Source of the DNA: Terrihabitans soli | GTDB lineage: Bacteria; Pseudomonadota; Alphaproteobacteria; Rhizobiales; Methylopilaceae | Assembly (NCBI RefSeq): GCF_014191545.1 | Contig: NZ_AP023361.1 | Coordinates: 1,578,501 to 1,642,500 of the forward strand | DNA length: 64,000 nucleotides | Reading direction: 5' to 3' | Part shown: positions 35,430-44,579 of the stretch, in pieces | Position numbering within the stretch: the first letter of the stretch is position 1 | How the letters are laid out: every line of letters begins with the position of its first letter | The notes under the pieces: model-generated | Databases searched by the model: none | Seen by the model: the letters and a program-made list of their open reading frames with translations, nothing else | Told to the model about the DNA's origin: nothing | Made by a program: the position numbers and the translations under genes

Positions 35430-35748
35430 GCTGGGTGTTGTAGTTCACAACGCCGATCAGGCCGAAGATCAGCGCCGCGCCGATCAGAAGGTTTGAGGGC
35501 CGCAGAAGCGCCAGGGCCGTCGCCACCAGCGCCGCACCGCCGAAGCCGTACCAGACGAAAATGCCGATAAAGGTGCGGCGGACGACGCAGATCGTTGTCA
35601 TCGATCCGGCATCGCAAGCAAGGCCGACGACCGCCGGCTCGACCACCCAGTAACGCATATAGAGCGCAAGCCCGAGAGCTGCGGCAGAGACGGCGGCCAG
35701 CGCGAGGATCGCGGCGAAGCCGGGACGGAAAATCGGTCTGTCAGACAT
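35353..35748 (-). CDS. Four-helix membrane protein, unknown, antisense-overlapping ndvC
   Basis: I do not recognise a family. 131 residues with four hydrophobic segments (FAAILALAAVSAAALGLALY, FIGIFVWYGFGGAALVATAL, LLIGAALIFGLIGVVNY, LSALALALLPLVLA). The loop after helix 1 holds two cysteines (LACDAGSMTTICVV) and could form a disulfide. Charged termini and codon use support a real gene. The 3' end overlaps the convergent NdvC-like gene by 77 nt, an unusually long antisense overlap for this window. The last ~25 residues are therefore constrained by two reading frames. Confidence 0.72.
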   Translation of the reverse strand: MSDRPIFRPGFAAILALAAVSAAALGLALYMRYWVVEPAVVGLACDAGSMTTICVVRRTFIGIFVWYGFGGAALVATALALLRPSNLLIGAALIFGLIGVVNYNTQLSALALALLPLVLARPAPEREFQPE

Positions 35749-35802
35749 GGAAAAGGGTTCTAGACGCCCCGGCGTCCCGGGGAAAGCGGCAAGCCGGCTG
35801 TC

Positions 35803-36609
35803 TTAGCTTTGAGGCAGCCGCTGGCCATCGAACAGGCCGCCGTCGCAGGACACGCCCTTGACGAAGAGCTGGGCGCAGACCCGGGCGGCCTCGGAGGCAT
35901 TGGCGAAGGGACCGGCGATGAGCCGCAGCTCCACCCGGCCCTTCGAGTCACGCACCGAAATGCGTGGCTGCAGGCGGGCGAGTTCCGGGTTCTCGCGGCG
36001 CAGCGTCTCCCAGCGGGCGCGCAGCGCCCCGAACGAGCTTTCCGAGCCGAGATCGAGCCCGAAGCTTGTGGCGGGCACGGCGGCGGTCGTCACCGGCTCG
36101 GCCGGGGCCGGCGGGGCGGCCGGGATCTGGACCACCATTTCCTGCGGTTCGGGCTCAGGCTGGGCGACCGGGGCCGTCTTCACCTGTTTGGGCTCATTTG
36201 ACGGGGTCACGCCGCCCGGAGGGGGCGGCGGAGGCGGAGGCGGCTCGGCTTTCGCCTTGGCGATCGAGCCGGTGACATTATCGAGCTGCTCTTCGAGCAG
36301 TTTCAGCCGCGCCATCAGTTCCGGGTCCGGCTCGGGCTCGGCGGCGGGCATGGGGAGCGGCGGGGGCTCGGCCCGGGCGATCGCCGTTCCGGGCTGCTGA
36401 ATGGTCGCCGGGGGGGCGCTCATGGCCTCCGAATAGCGGCGCTCGGCCTGGGGGGTAAAGCAAACGGCGATAGCCGCGACCATGGAGGCCGCGGTAAAGA
36501 ACCCCCACATGACATAGGTCGAAGAGAGGTTTTCGCCGCTCGCCGCCCGCTCCTTGAGCGAGGCGGTCAGCTTCGCCAGGCCGTCATGGGTTGAAGGCTC
36601 GAGTGCCAC
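35803..36609 (-). CDS. Membrane-anchored SPOR-like protein with proline-rich linker
   Basis: A 268-residue bitopic protein. A cytoplasmic N-terminus (about 1-30) is followed by one helix (YVMWGFFTAASMVAAIAVCF), then a long Pro/Glu-rich periplasmic linker that includes a run of nine prolines. The C-terminal ~75 residues (RISVRDSKGRVELRLIAGPF, then AARVCAQLFVKGVSC) resemble a SPOR domain, which binds denuded glycan strands at division sites. Two cysteines at the end may bridge. This layout is that of division-related SPOR proteins such as FtsN, but I see no other motif to identify it further. Transcribed divergently from glmU. Confidence 0.72.
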   Translation of the reverse strand: MALEPSTHDGLAKLTASLKERAASGENLSSTYVMWGFFTAASMVAAIAVCFTPQAERRYSEAMSAPPATIQQPGTAIARAEPPPLPMPAAEPEPDPELMARLKLLEEQLDNVTGSIAKAKAEPPPPPPPPPGGVTPSNEPKQVKTAPVAQPEPEPQEMVVQIPAAPPAPAEPVTTAAVPATSFGLDLGSESSFGALRARWETLRRENPELARLQPRISVRDSKGRVELRLIAGPFANASEAARVCAQLFVKGVSCDGGLFDGQRLPQS

Positions 36610-36705
36610 GGCTTTAAGAAACTCCCTCTATGATCAGTCTTATCGGCAGACGCGTTGATTCGTGGAAGCCGTCACAAGAGTTGCGGGGCAGGAGATAACT
36701 GGAAA

Positions 36706-38052
36706 ATGGCGTCGCGAACTTGCCTGACCCTCGTCCTTGCGGCCGGGGAAGGCACACGGATGAAGTCGGCTAAGCCGAAAGTCCTGCATGAAGCCGCCGG
36801 ACGCTCCCTGGTCGGCCATGCTTTGTCGTCGGCGCTCGCCGCCGGTGCGAGCCGCCTTGCCGCCGTCATCGGTCCCGACCGCGGCGACGTCGCCGAGGAA
36901 GTGCGCCGCTATGCGTCCACGGCTCAGGTCTTCGTGCAGAAGGAGCGGCTCGGCACCGCGCATGCCGTACTTGCGGCCCGCAGCGCGCTCGAACAGCCGG
37001 CCGACGATATTCTCGTTCTCTTTGCCGATACGCCTTTGGTGCGTCCCGAAACCCTGACACGCATGCGCGAGGCGCTGTCGGACGGCGCGGCGGTCGCCGT
37101 GCTCGGCTTCTCGGCGTCCGACCCGACAGGATATGGACGCCTCATCGTTCAGAACGATGAGCTTGTGGCGATCCGCGAAGAGCGCGACGCCTCCGCCGAT
37201 GAGCGCAAGATCGGCTTTTGCAATGCCGGCCTCATGGCGCTGGCCGGCAAGCATGCGCTTGAGCTTCTTCAGGCGGTCAGCAACGCCAATGCCAAGCGCG
37301 AATTCTACCTGACGGATGTTGTCGGCCTGGCGCGCGGGCTCGGTTTGAAAACCGTCGCGCTTGAAGCCGATGAGGCGGAAGTGCAGGGCGTCAATACGCG
37401 TGTCCAGCTTGCCTCGGTCGAAGCGCAGTTCCAGGTTCGTCTGCGCACCGCCGCGATGGAAGACGGCGCCACGCTGATCGCGCCGGAAACGGTGTTTTTA
37501 TCGGCCGACACCAAAATCGGCCGCGATGTCCTCATTGAACCCAATGTCTTCTTCGGCCCGGGCGTCACGGTGGAAGACGGCGCGACCATCCGCGCCAATT
37601 GCCATCTCGAAGGCGCCCATGTCGGCAAGCATGTCACCATCGGACCGTTCGCCCGGCTTCGCCCCGGCGCCTCGCTCGGCGAGCACACGCGCATCGGCAA
37701 TTTCGTCGAGATCAAGAACGCGGTTCTCGACAATGATGTGAAGGTCAACCATCTCGCTTATGTCGGCGACGCCCATGTCGGCGCCGACGCCAATATTGGC
37801 GCAGGGGCCATCACCTGCAATTACGACGGCGCGCAGAAGCACCGGACGGAGATCGGTGCGGGCGCCTTTGTCGGCGTCAATGTCGCGCTGGTCGCGCCGG
37901 TCGAAGTCGGGGCGGGCGCCTATATCGGCACCGGCAGCGTCATCACCAAGAATGTCCCGGCCGATGCGCTCGCGGTCGCCCGCGCGCGCCAGGAGGTCAA
38001 GGAAGGCTGGGCCGCGCACCGCCGCGCCAAGAATCCGAAGAAGAAGTCGTGA
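36706..38052 (+). CDS. glmU: Bifunctional UDP-N-acetylglucosamine pyrophosphorylase / glucosamine-1-phosphate N-acetyltransferase
   Basis: A 448-residue GlmU making UDP-GlcNAc for peptidoglycan and lipid A. The N-terminal uridyltransferase domain has [20 protein letters not shown] and [11 protein letters not shown]. The C-terminal left-handed beta-helix has the acetyltransferase segment [20 protein letters not shown] and hexapeptide repeats from about residue 250. The start MASRTCLTL follows AGGAG; the frame extends 51 nt further upstream without a better site. Its stop overlaps the next start (GTGA). glmS, which supplies the precursor, is 0.7 kb downstream, so both ends of the pathway sit together. 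Confidence 0.97.
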   Translation: MASRTCLTLVLAAGEGTRMKSAKPKVLHEAAGRSLVGHALSSALAAGASRLAAVIGPDRGDVAEEVRRYASTAQVFVQKERLGTAHAVLAARSALEQPADDILVLFADTPLVRPETLTRMREALSDGAAVAVLGFSASDPTGYGRLIVQNDELVAIREERDASADERKIGFCNAGLMALAGKHALELLQAVSNANAKREFYLTDVVGLARGLGLKTVALEADEAEVQGVNTRVQLASVEAQFQVRLRTAAMEDGATLIAPETVFLSADTKIGRDVLIEPNVFFGPGVTVEDGATIRANCHLEGAHVGKHVTIGPFARLRPGASLGEHTRIGNFVEIKNAVLDNDVKVNHLAYVGDAHVGADANIGAGAITCNYDGAQKHRTEIGAGAFVGVNVALVAPVEVGAGAYIGTGSVITKNVPADALAVARARQEVKEGWAAHRRAKNPKKKS

Positions 38053-38684
38053 CGGATGTCATCGACGCCAATCTTGCGAAGTTCCTTCTGACCGTGTTCG
38101 TCATCGAAATCACGCCTGGACCGAACATGGGTTATCTCGCAGCGCTGTCCATGACGCGCGGCCGCGCCGCCGGTCTTGCGGCAACGGCGGGCGTTGCGGC
38201 GGGGCTGACTGTCCATGCGGTGGCCGCAGCTTTCGGCGCCGGTGCGCTGATCTCGGCATCGCCAATTCTTTATGAGGCGCTGCGCTGGGCGGGCGTGCTC
38301 TTCCTCATCTGGCTTGCTTACGAAGGCTGGCGCGATGCGGAGACCTCGCCGGCACAGGCTGCGGGCGGCGGCGATGCACACGGCCTGTTCTGGCGCGGGC
38401 TGGTCACCAATGTCCTCAATCCGAAATCGGTGCTGTTTTTCGTTGCCGTCGTTCCGCGCTTTATCGAAGAGGAACGCGGCGGCATCTTTCAGCAGCTCGC
38501 GCTTCTCGGAATTCTGTATGTTGCGGTGGCGACCGTGATCCACGCCTCGGTCGTTGTGCTGGCCGCGCGCGCCGGCGGCCTGATTTCGGGAGAGCGCGGC
38601 CGGGCGATACGCAAAGTGCTGTCGCTGGGTCTTGTGGCCATTGCTATCTGGCTTGCCTGGGATACGCGCCGGGCGGGCGGTTAG
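38049..38684 (+). CDS. LysE/RhtB-family exporter
   Basis: A 211-residue membrane protein with about six helices. The family signature is [21 protein letters not shown] near the N-terminus, and [20 protein letters not shown], with the conserved Asn-Pro-Lys, is in the middle. LysE/RhtB proteins export amino acids such as lysine, homoserine or threonine; the substrate here is unknown. A GTG start overlaps the glmU stop by 4 nt, so it is coupled to glmU. A second family member follows glmS. Confidence 0.87.
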   Translation: MTDVIDANLAKFLLTVFVIEITPGPNMGYLAALSMTRGRAAGLAATAGVAAGLTVHAVAAAFGAGALISASPILYEALRWAGVLFLIWLAYEGWRDAETSPAQAAGGGDAHGLFWRGLVTNVLNPKSVLFFVAVVPRFIEEERGGIFQQLALLGILYVAVATVIHASVVVLAARAGGLISGERGRAIRKVLSLGLVAIAIWLAWDTRRAGG

Positions 38685-38751
38685 ATTCGGAAAATGTTCG
38701 TGATTTGCAGATTTACCTGCTGCCGTTCTAAAGCGAGGGCCTGAGGGGACC

Positions 38752-40575
38752 ATGTGTGGAATCGTCGGCATACTCGGCAAGGGCGCAGTCGCGCCGCAAA
38801 TCGTCGATGCTCTGAAACGGCTCGAATATCGCGGCTATGACTCGGCCGGCGTCGCAACGCTGGAGAAAGGTGCTCTTGCCCGTCGCAGAGCGCCGGGAAA
38901 GTTGCGCGCGCTCGAAGACAAGCTCGCCAAGGAACCGCTCACCGGCCATGCCGGCATCGGCCATACGCGCTGGGCAACCCATGGCGGCCCGAGCGAGGCG
39001 AATGCCCATCCGCACGCGACCGAGCGCGTTGCCGTCGTCCATAACGGCATCATCGAAAACTATAAGGAACTGCGCGAAGAGCTCGCCGATCACGGCGTCG
39101 TCTTCTCCAGCGACACCGACACCGAAACCATCGTCCATCTCGTGACCGCCGAGCTCGATGCCGGGAAATCGCCGCAGGATGCTGTGCCCGCGGTTCTCGC
39201 CAAACTGCGCGGGGCGTTTGCGCTCGCCTTCCTGTTCAAGGGCGAAGAAGATCTGATGATCGCCGCGCGCCGCGGAAGTCCGTTGGCGGTGGGTTACGGC
39301 GACGGCGAGATGTATGTCGGCTCGGATGCGATTGCGCTTGCGCCCTTCACCGACAAGATCACCTATCTCGAAGACGGCGATTGCGCCATCCTCACCCATA
39401 CCGGCGTGTCCATACGCGATTGCGACGGAAACGGCTCGAAGGTCGCACGCGTCACGCAGAAAAGCACGGTCAGCGCCGCGCTCATTGAGAAGGGCAATTA
39501 CCGCCACTTCATGGCGAAGGAAATCGCCGAACAGCCGGATGTCGTCGGCCACACGCTTGCTCATCATCTCGATATGGCGAAGGGCCGCGCCCGCATTCCC
39601 GAGGGCATCGATTTCAAGAAACTCGACCGCATCGCGTTCTCGGCCTGCGGCACCGCCTATTATGCGGGTCTTGTCGCGCGTTACTGGTTCGAGAAACTGG
39701 CGCGCATTCCGGTCGATATCGATATCGCTTCGGAATTCCGCTATCGCGAACCGCCGCTGAAACCGGGCGGACTTGCCATCCTGATTTCGCAGTCGGGCGA
39801 AACCGCCGACACGCTGGCAACTTTGCGCCACTGCAAAGAGCAGGGCATGCAGATCGCAAGTGTCGTCAATGTGACGAGCTCGACCATTGCCCGCGAATCC
39901 GATGCGATCCTGCCGACGCTTGGCGGGCCTGAAATCGGCGTTGCCTCGACCAAGGCCTTCACCTGTCAGCTGGCGACGCTGGCAGCGCTCGCAGTCGCCG
40001 CCGGCAAAGCGCGCGGCGTTCTGTCGGACGACGACGAACAGCGCCTCGTCGCATCTCTCGTCGAGTTGCCGCGCCTGATGGCCGAGACGCTCAAACTCGA
40101 GCCGCAGATCGAGCGCATCGCCAAAGATTTGGCGAAGGCTCAGGACGCGCTCTATCTCGGCCGCGGAACCTCGTTCCCGATCGCCATGGAAGGCGCGCTG
40201 AAGCTCAAGGAAATCTCCTACATCCATGCAGAAGGCTATGCCGCGGGCGAGCTGAAGCACGGGCCGATCGCGCTTGTCGATGAGAAGATGCCGGTCGTTG
40301 TCCTGGCGCCCTACGACACGCTGTTCGAAAAGACCGTTTCCAACATGCAGGAAGTTGCGGCGCGCGGCGGCAAGGTGTTGCTCGTCACCGATCCCGATGG
40401 CGCGAAGGAAGCGGCGGGCGAGTTCGAAACGCTGATCGTGCCGAAAAGCTATGCGTTCGTGACGCCGATGATCTACGCCATTCCGATGCAGCTGCTCGCC
40501 TATCATACGGCGGTGTTCATGGGCACGGATGTCGACCAGCCGCGCAATCTCGCAAAATCGGTAACGGTGGAGTAG
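38752..40575 (+). CDS. glmS: Glutamine--fructose-6-phosphate aminotransferase (isomerizing)
   Basis: A 607-residue GlmS, which makes glucosamine-6-phosphate from fructose-6-phosphate and glutamine. The N-terminal nucleophile cysteine is present (MCGIVGILGKG), with GHTRWATHGGPSE as the glutaminase segment. Two SIS domains follow: SACGTAYYAGLVARY, ISQSGETADTLATLR and STKAFTCQLATL. The C-terminus DQPRNLAKSVTVE is the standard end of the sugar-isomerase domain. I see no glmS ribozyme upstream (only 67 nt). Confidence 0.98.
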   Translation: MCGIVGILGKGAVAPQIVDALKRLEYRGYDSAGVATLEKGALARRRAPGKLRALEDKLAKEPLTGHAGIGHTRWATHGGPSEANAHPHATERVAVVHNGIIENYKELREELADHGVVFSSDTDTETIVHLVTAELDAGKSPQDAVPAVLAKLRGAFALAFLFKGEEDLMIAARRGSPLAVGYGDGEMYVGSDAIALAPFTDKITYLEDGDCAILTHTGVSIRDCDGNGSKVARVTQKSTVSAALIEKGNYRHFMAKEIAEQPDVVGHTLAHHLDMAKGRARIPEGIDFKKLDRIAFSACGTAYYAGLVARYWFEKLARIPVDIDIASEFRYREPPLKPGGLAILISQSGETADTLATLRHCKEQGMQIASVVNVTSSTIARESDAILPTLGGPEIGVASTKAFTCQLATLAALAVAAGKARGVLSDDDEQRLVASLVELPRLMAETLKLEPQIERIAKDLAKAQDALYLGRGTSFPIAMEGALKLKEISYIHAEGYAAGELKHGPIALVDEKMPVVVLAPYDTLFEKTVSNMQEVAARGGKVLLVTDPDGAKEAAGEFETLIVPKSYAFVTPMIYAIPMQLLAYHTAVFMGTDVDQPRNLAKSVTVE

Positions 40576-40579
40576 GGCG

Positions 40580-41197
40580 ATGATGGATCTGACGCTGTAC
40601 CTGGCTTTTGTCGGCGCCGCGACGATCCTCATCATCATCCCGGGACCGAACGTCTCGCTCATCATCGCCAACAGCGTCGCGCACGGTCCGCGCTACGGTC
40701 TTCTGACGGTCGCGGGCACCGGCAGCGCGCTTGTCGTCCAGCTCGTGCTTGCTTCGCTCGGCCTCAGCGGCCTCATGCACACCATGGGCGTCTGGTTCGA
40801 AATCCTGCGCTGGATCGGCGCGGCCTATCTTGTCTGGCTCGGGCTGAAAATGTGGCTTGCGCCGCCCGACGATCTGTCGCGCACAAAGCCTGAAAAGAAA
40901 TCGACGCGCAAAATGCTGACGCGCGCCTTTTTCGTCTCGCTGACAAATCCGAAGACACTTTTGTTCTACGGCGCGTTCTTCCCGCAATTCATCAGCGAGA
41001 GCTATGAGGTCTGGCCGCAGATCGTCCTGATGTCGGTGACCTTCCTTATCATCGCGCTCGTCCTCGACAGTTCCTGGGCGCTGACCGCCGGAAGTGCGCG
41101 CCGTCTTCTGTCGACGCATGCGAAATGGCGGAACCGCATTTCCGGATCGCTGTTGATGGGTGCCGGCATCGGCATGGCGCTCGCGCGCAGCAAATAG
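40580..41197 (+). CDS. LysE/RhtB-family exporter (second copy)
   Basis: A 205-residue membrane protein with about six helices. ILIIIPGPNVSLIIANSVAHG is the N-terminal family signature with its Pro-Gly-Pro-Asn, and FVSLTNPKTLLFYGAFFPQF is the central Asn-Pro-Lys motif. It starts 4 nt after glmS, so it is probably in the same transcript. It differs clearly from the exporter upstream of glmS. The two are not a recent duplication, and they may export different compounds. Confidence 0.87.
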   Translation: MMDLTLYLAFVGAATILIIIPGPNVSLIIANSVAHGPRYGLLTVAGTGSALVVQLVLASLGLSGLMHTMGVWFEILRWIGAAYLVWLGLKMWLAPPDDLSRTKPEKKSTRKMLTRAFFVSLTNPKTLLFYGAFFPQFISESYEVWPQIVLMSVTFLIIALVLDSSWALTAGSARRLLSTHAKWRNRISGSLLMGAGIGMALARSK

Positions 41198-41210
41198 ACA
41201 AGAGGCATCG

Positions 41211-41636
41211 ATGTCGGCCGAGGCAAATGTTCGGACGGGCCAGTGCCATTGCGGCACCGTGCGTTTCGAGGTGACGCTCGCCGACGGCTTCGACTCGATC
41301 CTCCGCTGCACCTGCTCGTACTGCCGCATGCGAGGCGCCGTCGTCGTCAGCGCAAAAATGGGGGCGATCAAAATTCTTCACGGCGAGGATGCGCTGACGC
41401 TCTACCGCTTTCACACCGGCGCAGCGGAACACTTCTTCTGCTCACGCTGCGGGATATACACGCATCATCGGCGGCGGTCGGACCCCAACCAGTACGGCGT
41501 AAACGTCGCCTGTCTGGAGGGAGTGAGCCCTTTCGATTTCGCCGAGGTGCCCGTCATCGACGGCGTCAATCACTCGAGCGACACCGGCACGCCGACGCGC
41601 CGCGCGGGCACGCTGCGTTATATTCCGGCGGAGTAA
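41211..41636 (+). CDS. GFA-family (glutathione-dependent formaldehyde-activating-like) zinc protein
   Basis: A 141-residue GFA domain protein (CENP-V/GFA fold), a small zinc-binding enzyme class. The Cys ligands are TGQCHCGTVRFEV, LRCTCSYCRMRG and FFCSRCGIYTHH, the standard spacing for two zinc sites. The family name derives from S-hydroxymethylglutathione synthase, but most members have unknown substrates. The chosen ATG is 13 nt after the exporter stop and fits the family start; the frame extends further upstream inside that gene. Confidence 0.85.
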   Translation: MSAEANVRTGQCHCGTVRFEVTLADGFDSILRCTCSYCRMRGAVVVSAKMGAIKILHGEDALTLYRFHTGAAEHFFCSRCGIYTHHRRRSDPNQYGVNVACLEGVSPFDFAEVPVIDGVNHSSDTGTPTRRAGTLRYIPAE

Positions 41637-41649
41637 GGTCACTTCGGCT

Positions 41650-42057
41650 TTAAGCGCTCGGCCGCGTCCCGACATAGAGCGCGGCGCCGGCAAGACAGAA
41701 TGCAACAGCCGCAAGAGCAATCGGCGGCGCTCCCGAATACCAGGTCAGCACGAAAGAGAGCGCCATGCCGCCAATGGCGGCGATCTTTGCGCGTGTCGAG
41801 ATCGCGCCGGTTTTCTGCCAGGCAAGGATCGCCGGCCCGAGCTTCGGATGGGAGAGCAGCCAGGTTTCGAAGCGCGGCGAGGAGCGGGCAAAGCAGGCCG
41901 CGGCGAGGATCAGGAACACCGTTCCCGGCACGAGCGGCAGGATAAGCCCCGCAACACCGGCCACCGTCAGAAGGCATCCTGCGGCGAAAAGGATCGGTCG
42001 AACAGCTTTCGGAGCCAGTAGGCGCGGGCGCGGCATCGCTCCATAATCATGAGCCAT
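41650..42057 (-). CDS. YbaN/DUF454 family inner-membrane protein
   Basis: A 135-residue protein with three or four helices. The DUF454 pattern is visible: LLTVAGVAGLILPLVPGTVF, LAAACFARSSPRFETWLLSHP and the loop GPAILAWQKTGAISTRAKI. Function is unknown for the family. It converges on the GFA gene (13-nt gap) and diverges from the DUF502 gene (68-nt gap). Confidence 0.85.
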   Translation of the reverse strand: MAHDYGAMPRPRLLAPKAVRPILFAAGCLLTVAGVAGLILPLVPGTVFLILAAACFARSSPRFETWLLSHPKLGPAILAWQKTGAISTRAKIAAIGGMALSFVLTWYSGAPPIALAAVAFCLAGAALYVGTRPSA

Positions 42058-42125
42058 GGCTGCCCGGCAAGCCGGGCGACAAAGATCAGAGCCGTTCCAA
42101 TCTGTTGAGGCGATAGCCGAACATC

Positions 42126-42830
42126 ATGAGCGAGGATCTCCACGAACTGCCGCCGCTGACGCCGCCGCCGGAGCCGGCGCCGCTGCCGCGCAGTCTTGGC
42201 GCAAGACTGCGCGCCTATTTCTTCACCGGCCTTCTGGTGGCCGGCCCGCTCGCCATCACCGCCTATATCGTCTGGTATCTGATTGCGCTCGCCGACGGCT
42301 GGGTCCGGCCGCTGATCCCGGAGGCCTACAATCCGGAGACCTATCTCCGCTTCACCATTCCGGGCTTCGGCCTCATCGCCGCTTTTCTCGGCATCACGCT
42401 GCTCGGGTTTCTGACCGCCAACTTGGTCGGCCGCGCGCTCATCACTTTCGGCGAACGCGTGCTGCAGGGCATGCCCTTCGTGCGCAGCGTCTACAGCGCC
42501 ATCAAGCAGATTTTCGAGACCGTGTTCAAACAGGGCGGCACGAGCTTTCGCCGCGTCGGGCTGATCGAATGGCCGGGGCCGGGATTCTGGACTTTGTGCC
42601 TCATCGCCGAAACCACAGCCGGGCGTCTGGCGGCATCTCTGCCCGACGGGAAATATCTCAACGTCTTTATTCCGTGCTCACCGAACCCGACCACGGGCTA
42701 TTTCGTCGTCATGCGCGAAGACCGCATACGCGACGTCGACATGTCGCCCGACGAGGTGTTCAAGATCATCATGTCGATGGGCATCATCCAGCCGCAGCAA
42801 AGGCCGGCACAAAACCGCCTTCCGCGCTGA
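42126..42830 (+). CDS. DUF502 family membrane protein
   Basis: A 234-residue membrane protein of DUF502. A Pro-rich cytoplasmic N-terminus (LTPPPEPAPLPRSLG) precedes two helices (YFFTGLLVAGPLAITAYIVW and the one around AAFLGITLLGFLTANLVGR). A soluble part follows, with the family segments MPFVRSVYSAIKQIFETVF, LIEWPGPGFWTLCLI and PCSPNPTTGYFVV. Function is unknown. The last ~15 residues (IIQPQQRPAQNRLPR) may be a new C-terminus created by a rearrangement, since the sequence after it is the orphaned end of a DUF4166 protein. Confidence 0.85.
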   Translation: MSEDLHELPPLTPPPEPAPLPRSLGARLRAYFFTGLLVAGPLAITAYIVWYLIALADGWVRPLIPEAYNPETYLRFTIPGFGLIAAFLGITLLGFLTANLVGRALITFGERVLQGMPFVRSVYSAIKQIFETVFKQGGTSFRRVGLIEWPGPGFWTLCLIAETTAGRLAASLPDGKYLNVFIPCSPNPTTGYFVVMREDRIRDVDMSPDEVFKIIMSMGIIQPQQRPAQNRLPR

Positions 42831-42969
42831 CACGTTCCGGCTCGCGCCGAACGGCGCCGCCTTCGAACATGTCGAAGGCGGCGGTTTCAATTTCAACGTC
42901 GAGATCGGCAATCCCCTGGCGGGATTGATCGTCCGCTATCGCGGCTGGCTTATTCCCGAACCGGCCTAG
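42829..42969 (+). pseudogene. 3' remnant of a DUF4166-type gene
   Basis: In another frame than the DUF502 gene, 46 codons read DTFRLAPNGAAFEHVEGGGF, then FNFNVEIGNPLAGLIVRYRG and WLIPEPA before a stop. The segment F-x-F-x-V-x-I-x-x-P-L-x-G-x-x-V-x-Y-x-G-W-L is how DUF4166 domains end. No start or upstream domain exists; the preceding sequence is the DUF502 gene. Its stop overlaps the convergent subtilase stop. I interpret it as a leftover joined to the DUF502 gene by a deletion. Confidence 0.6.
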
Positions 42970-44558
42970 CGCGGCGTCGTGCTCGTCGAGAAACCGGCGC
43001 GCGTCGGATTGGCGGCGTTGGCCGCCGGCGGGGTCATGGGCGTTGCCGGAGGTGTCGCGTTCGAAATCATCGGCGTCGGCTCCATGGTTTCGAGCGCCGC
43101 CACGCTGTCGACGAGGCCCGCGCCGAAATCCTTGTCGCGGCCCTTGATGCCGAGATCCTTGGCGGTGCCGACCAGCACGGTCAGAACTTCCTTGGGCGTC
43201 GTATTCGGATTGCGGGCGATCATCAGTGCCGCCATGCCACTGACATAGGCGGCCGAGATCGAGGTGCCGGAGGAAATCGCATAGGCTTTCTTCGGCGCGG
43301 CCACCAGAATGTCGACGCCAGGAGCTGCGACCGTGAGATAGGTGCCGCGATTGGCGAATGTCGTCACGCCATCGGTGGCATCGGTCGAGGTGACAGCGAT
43401 GACGCCGGGTTCAGCGCCCGGATAGAGCGGCGGCGATTTCGGACCGGCATTGCCGGCCGCCGCGACAACGACGATGCCGCGGGCGATCGCCGCCTTGATG
43501 ACGCGCGACATCAGCTCATCCTTCGGACCGGCGAAGGACAGGTTGAACACGCGCGCGCCTTTGCTCGCCGCCCAATCCATGCCGCGCACGACGTCGAAAG
43601 TCGTGCCGTCCTGGGTTTTGCCGGTGGGCGAGAAAGCGCGGACATTGAGAATGCGTGCACCGGGCGCAACGCCCTGCAGATTGCCGTGGCCTACAATGGC
43701 GCCGGTCATGCCGGTGCCGTGCGCGTGCGGCTCGAACTTGCCGCCGACGGCGTCGAAAGTTTCGACAAAGGACCCCTTGAGGTCGGGATGCGAGGTATCG
43801 GCGCCGCTGTCGATGACGGCGACCAGAACGTTCTCGCCGCGCGTCACAGTGTGCGCTTCAGGAAGTTTCAGCTTGGTGGTCGCGTATTGCGGCGGCACGC
43901 TGTTGTTTGCGGCCTGCTGCAGCGCAAAGAGGCGATTGTAATGCGCGCCCGCGACACGGCTGTCGGCGGAGATCGCGGCGACAACCTGGTCGACCGGACG
44001 GCCGTTCGGAATACGCCAGCGGTAAATACGGGTGTTGAGAAGCGAGATTTCCGTCGAGCCGAGTTTCTGGATGCCCTGCGCTGAGGCAAGCGCATCGACT
44101 TCGCTTTCCGGTGTCGACAACGGAACTTCGACCAGCACCTCGTTCGGCACGAAATCGCGGCGCGCAACGGGCGGTGTGCCGCCGGCCTTTTCGGGCGTCT
44201 TCTTCGGCTTGGCCTGCTTCACCGGCTTTTTCGTCGGAGCGCCCATCGGCTCCTCGTAATATTCCGGCGGATAGTAATAGGTGTCGACCTGCGGGATGAC
44301 CTTGATCTTCGGGCGGCAGAAATCCGCAAGGCCCGCATAGCATTTGTCGGTGTGGAACCGGTCACCGCCTTTGCCGCTGCCGCCGCCGCCGCGACTGCGA
44401 CCCTGGTTCTGACTCAAAAAGTGCCCGCCGCCGAAACCGAAATTGGCGGAGAACTGCGCCTTGGCATCGCTTGCCGAGACGGAGGTGAAAGCGATCCCGA
44501 TGGGCGCGGCAATGGCCGCAGCCAGAGCGGCGCGGATAAGCACGGTGACAGCGTTCAT
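42966..44558 (-). CDS. Secreted S8-family serine peptidase (subtilase) of a sigma/anti-sigma operon
   Basis: A 530-residue subtilisin-type protease. Signal peptide about residues 1-34; a Gly-rich stretch and a Lys/Pro-rich linker follow. A prodomain-like region (about 140-210, VLVEVPLSTPESEVDALA onward) precedes the catalytic domain. Triad: Asp250 in VAVIDSGADTSHPDL, His280 in HAHGTGMTGA, Ser433 in SGTSISAAYVSG. Oxyanion Asn370 sits in AAAGNAG. The usual His-Pro after the catalytic Ser region is changed (AAYVSG for APHVSG). It lies 21 nt after the anti-sigma gene in the same operon. The prodomain region resembles the C-terminal domain of that anti-sigma factor. Confidence 0.9.
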   Translation of the reverse strand: MNAVTVLIRAALAAAIAAPIGIAFTSVSASDAKAQFSANFGFGGGHFLSQNQGRSRGGGGSGKGGDRFHTDKCYAGLADFCRPKIKVIPQVDTYYYPPEYYEEPMGAPTKKPVKQAKPKKTPEKAGGTPPVARRDFVPNEVLVEVPLSTPESEVDALASAQGIQKLGSTEISLLNTRIYRWRIPNGRPVDQVVAAISADSRVAGAHYNRLFALQQAANNSVPPQYATTKLKLPEAHTVTRGENVLVAVIDSGADTSHPDLKGSFVETFDAVGGKFEPHAHGTGMTGAIVGHGNLQGVAPGARILNVRAFSPTGKTQDGTTFDVVRGMDWAASKGARVFNLSFAGPKDELMSRVIKAAIARGIVVVAAAGNAGPKSPPLYPGAEPGVIAVTSTDATDGVTTFANRGTYLTVAAPGVDILVAAPKKAYAISSGTSISAAYVSGMAALMIARNPNTTPKEVLTVLVGTAKDLGIKGRDKDFGAGLVDSVAALETMEPTPMISNATPPATPMTPPAANAANPTRAGFSTSTTPR

Positions 44559-44579
44559 GACCGCTCTCCCTGATCTAGT

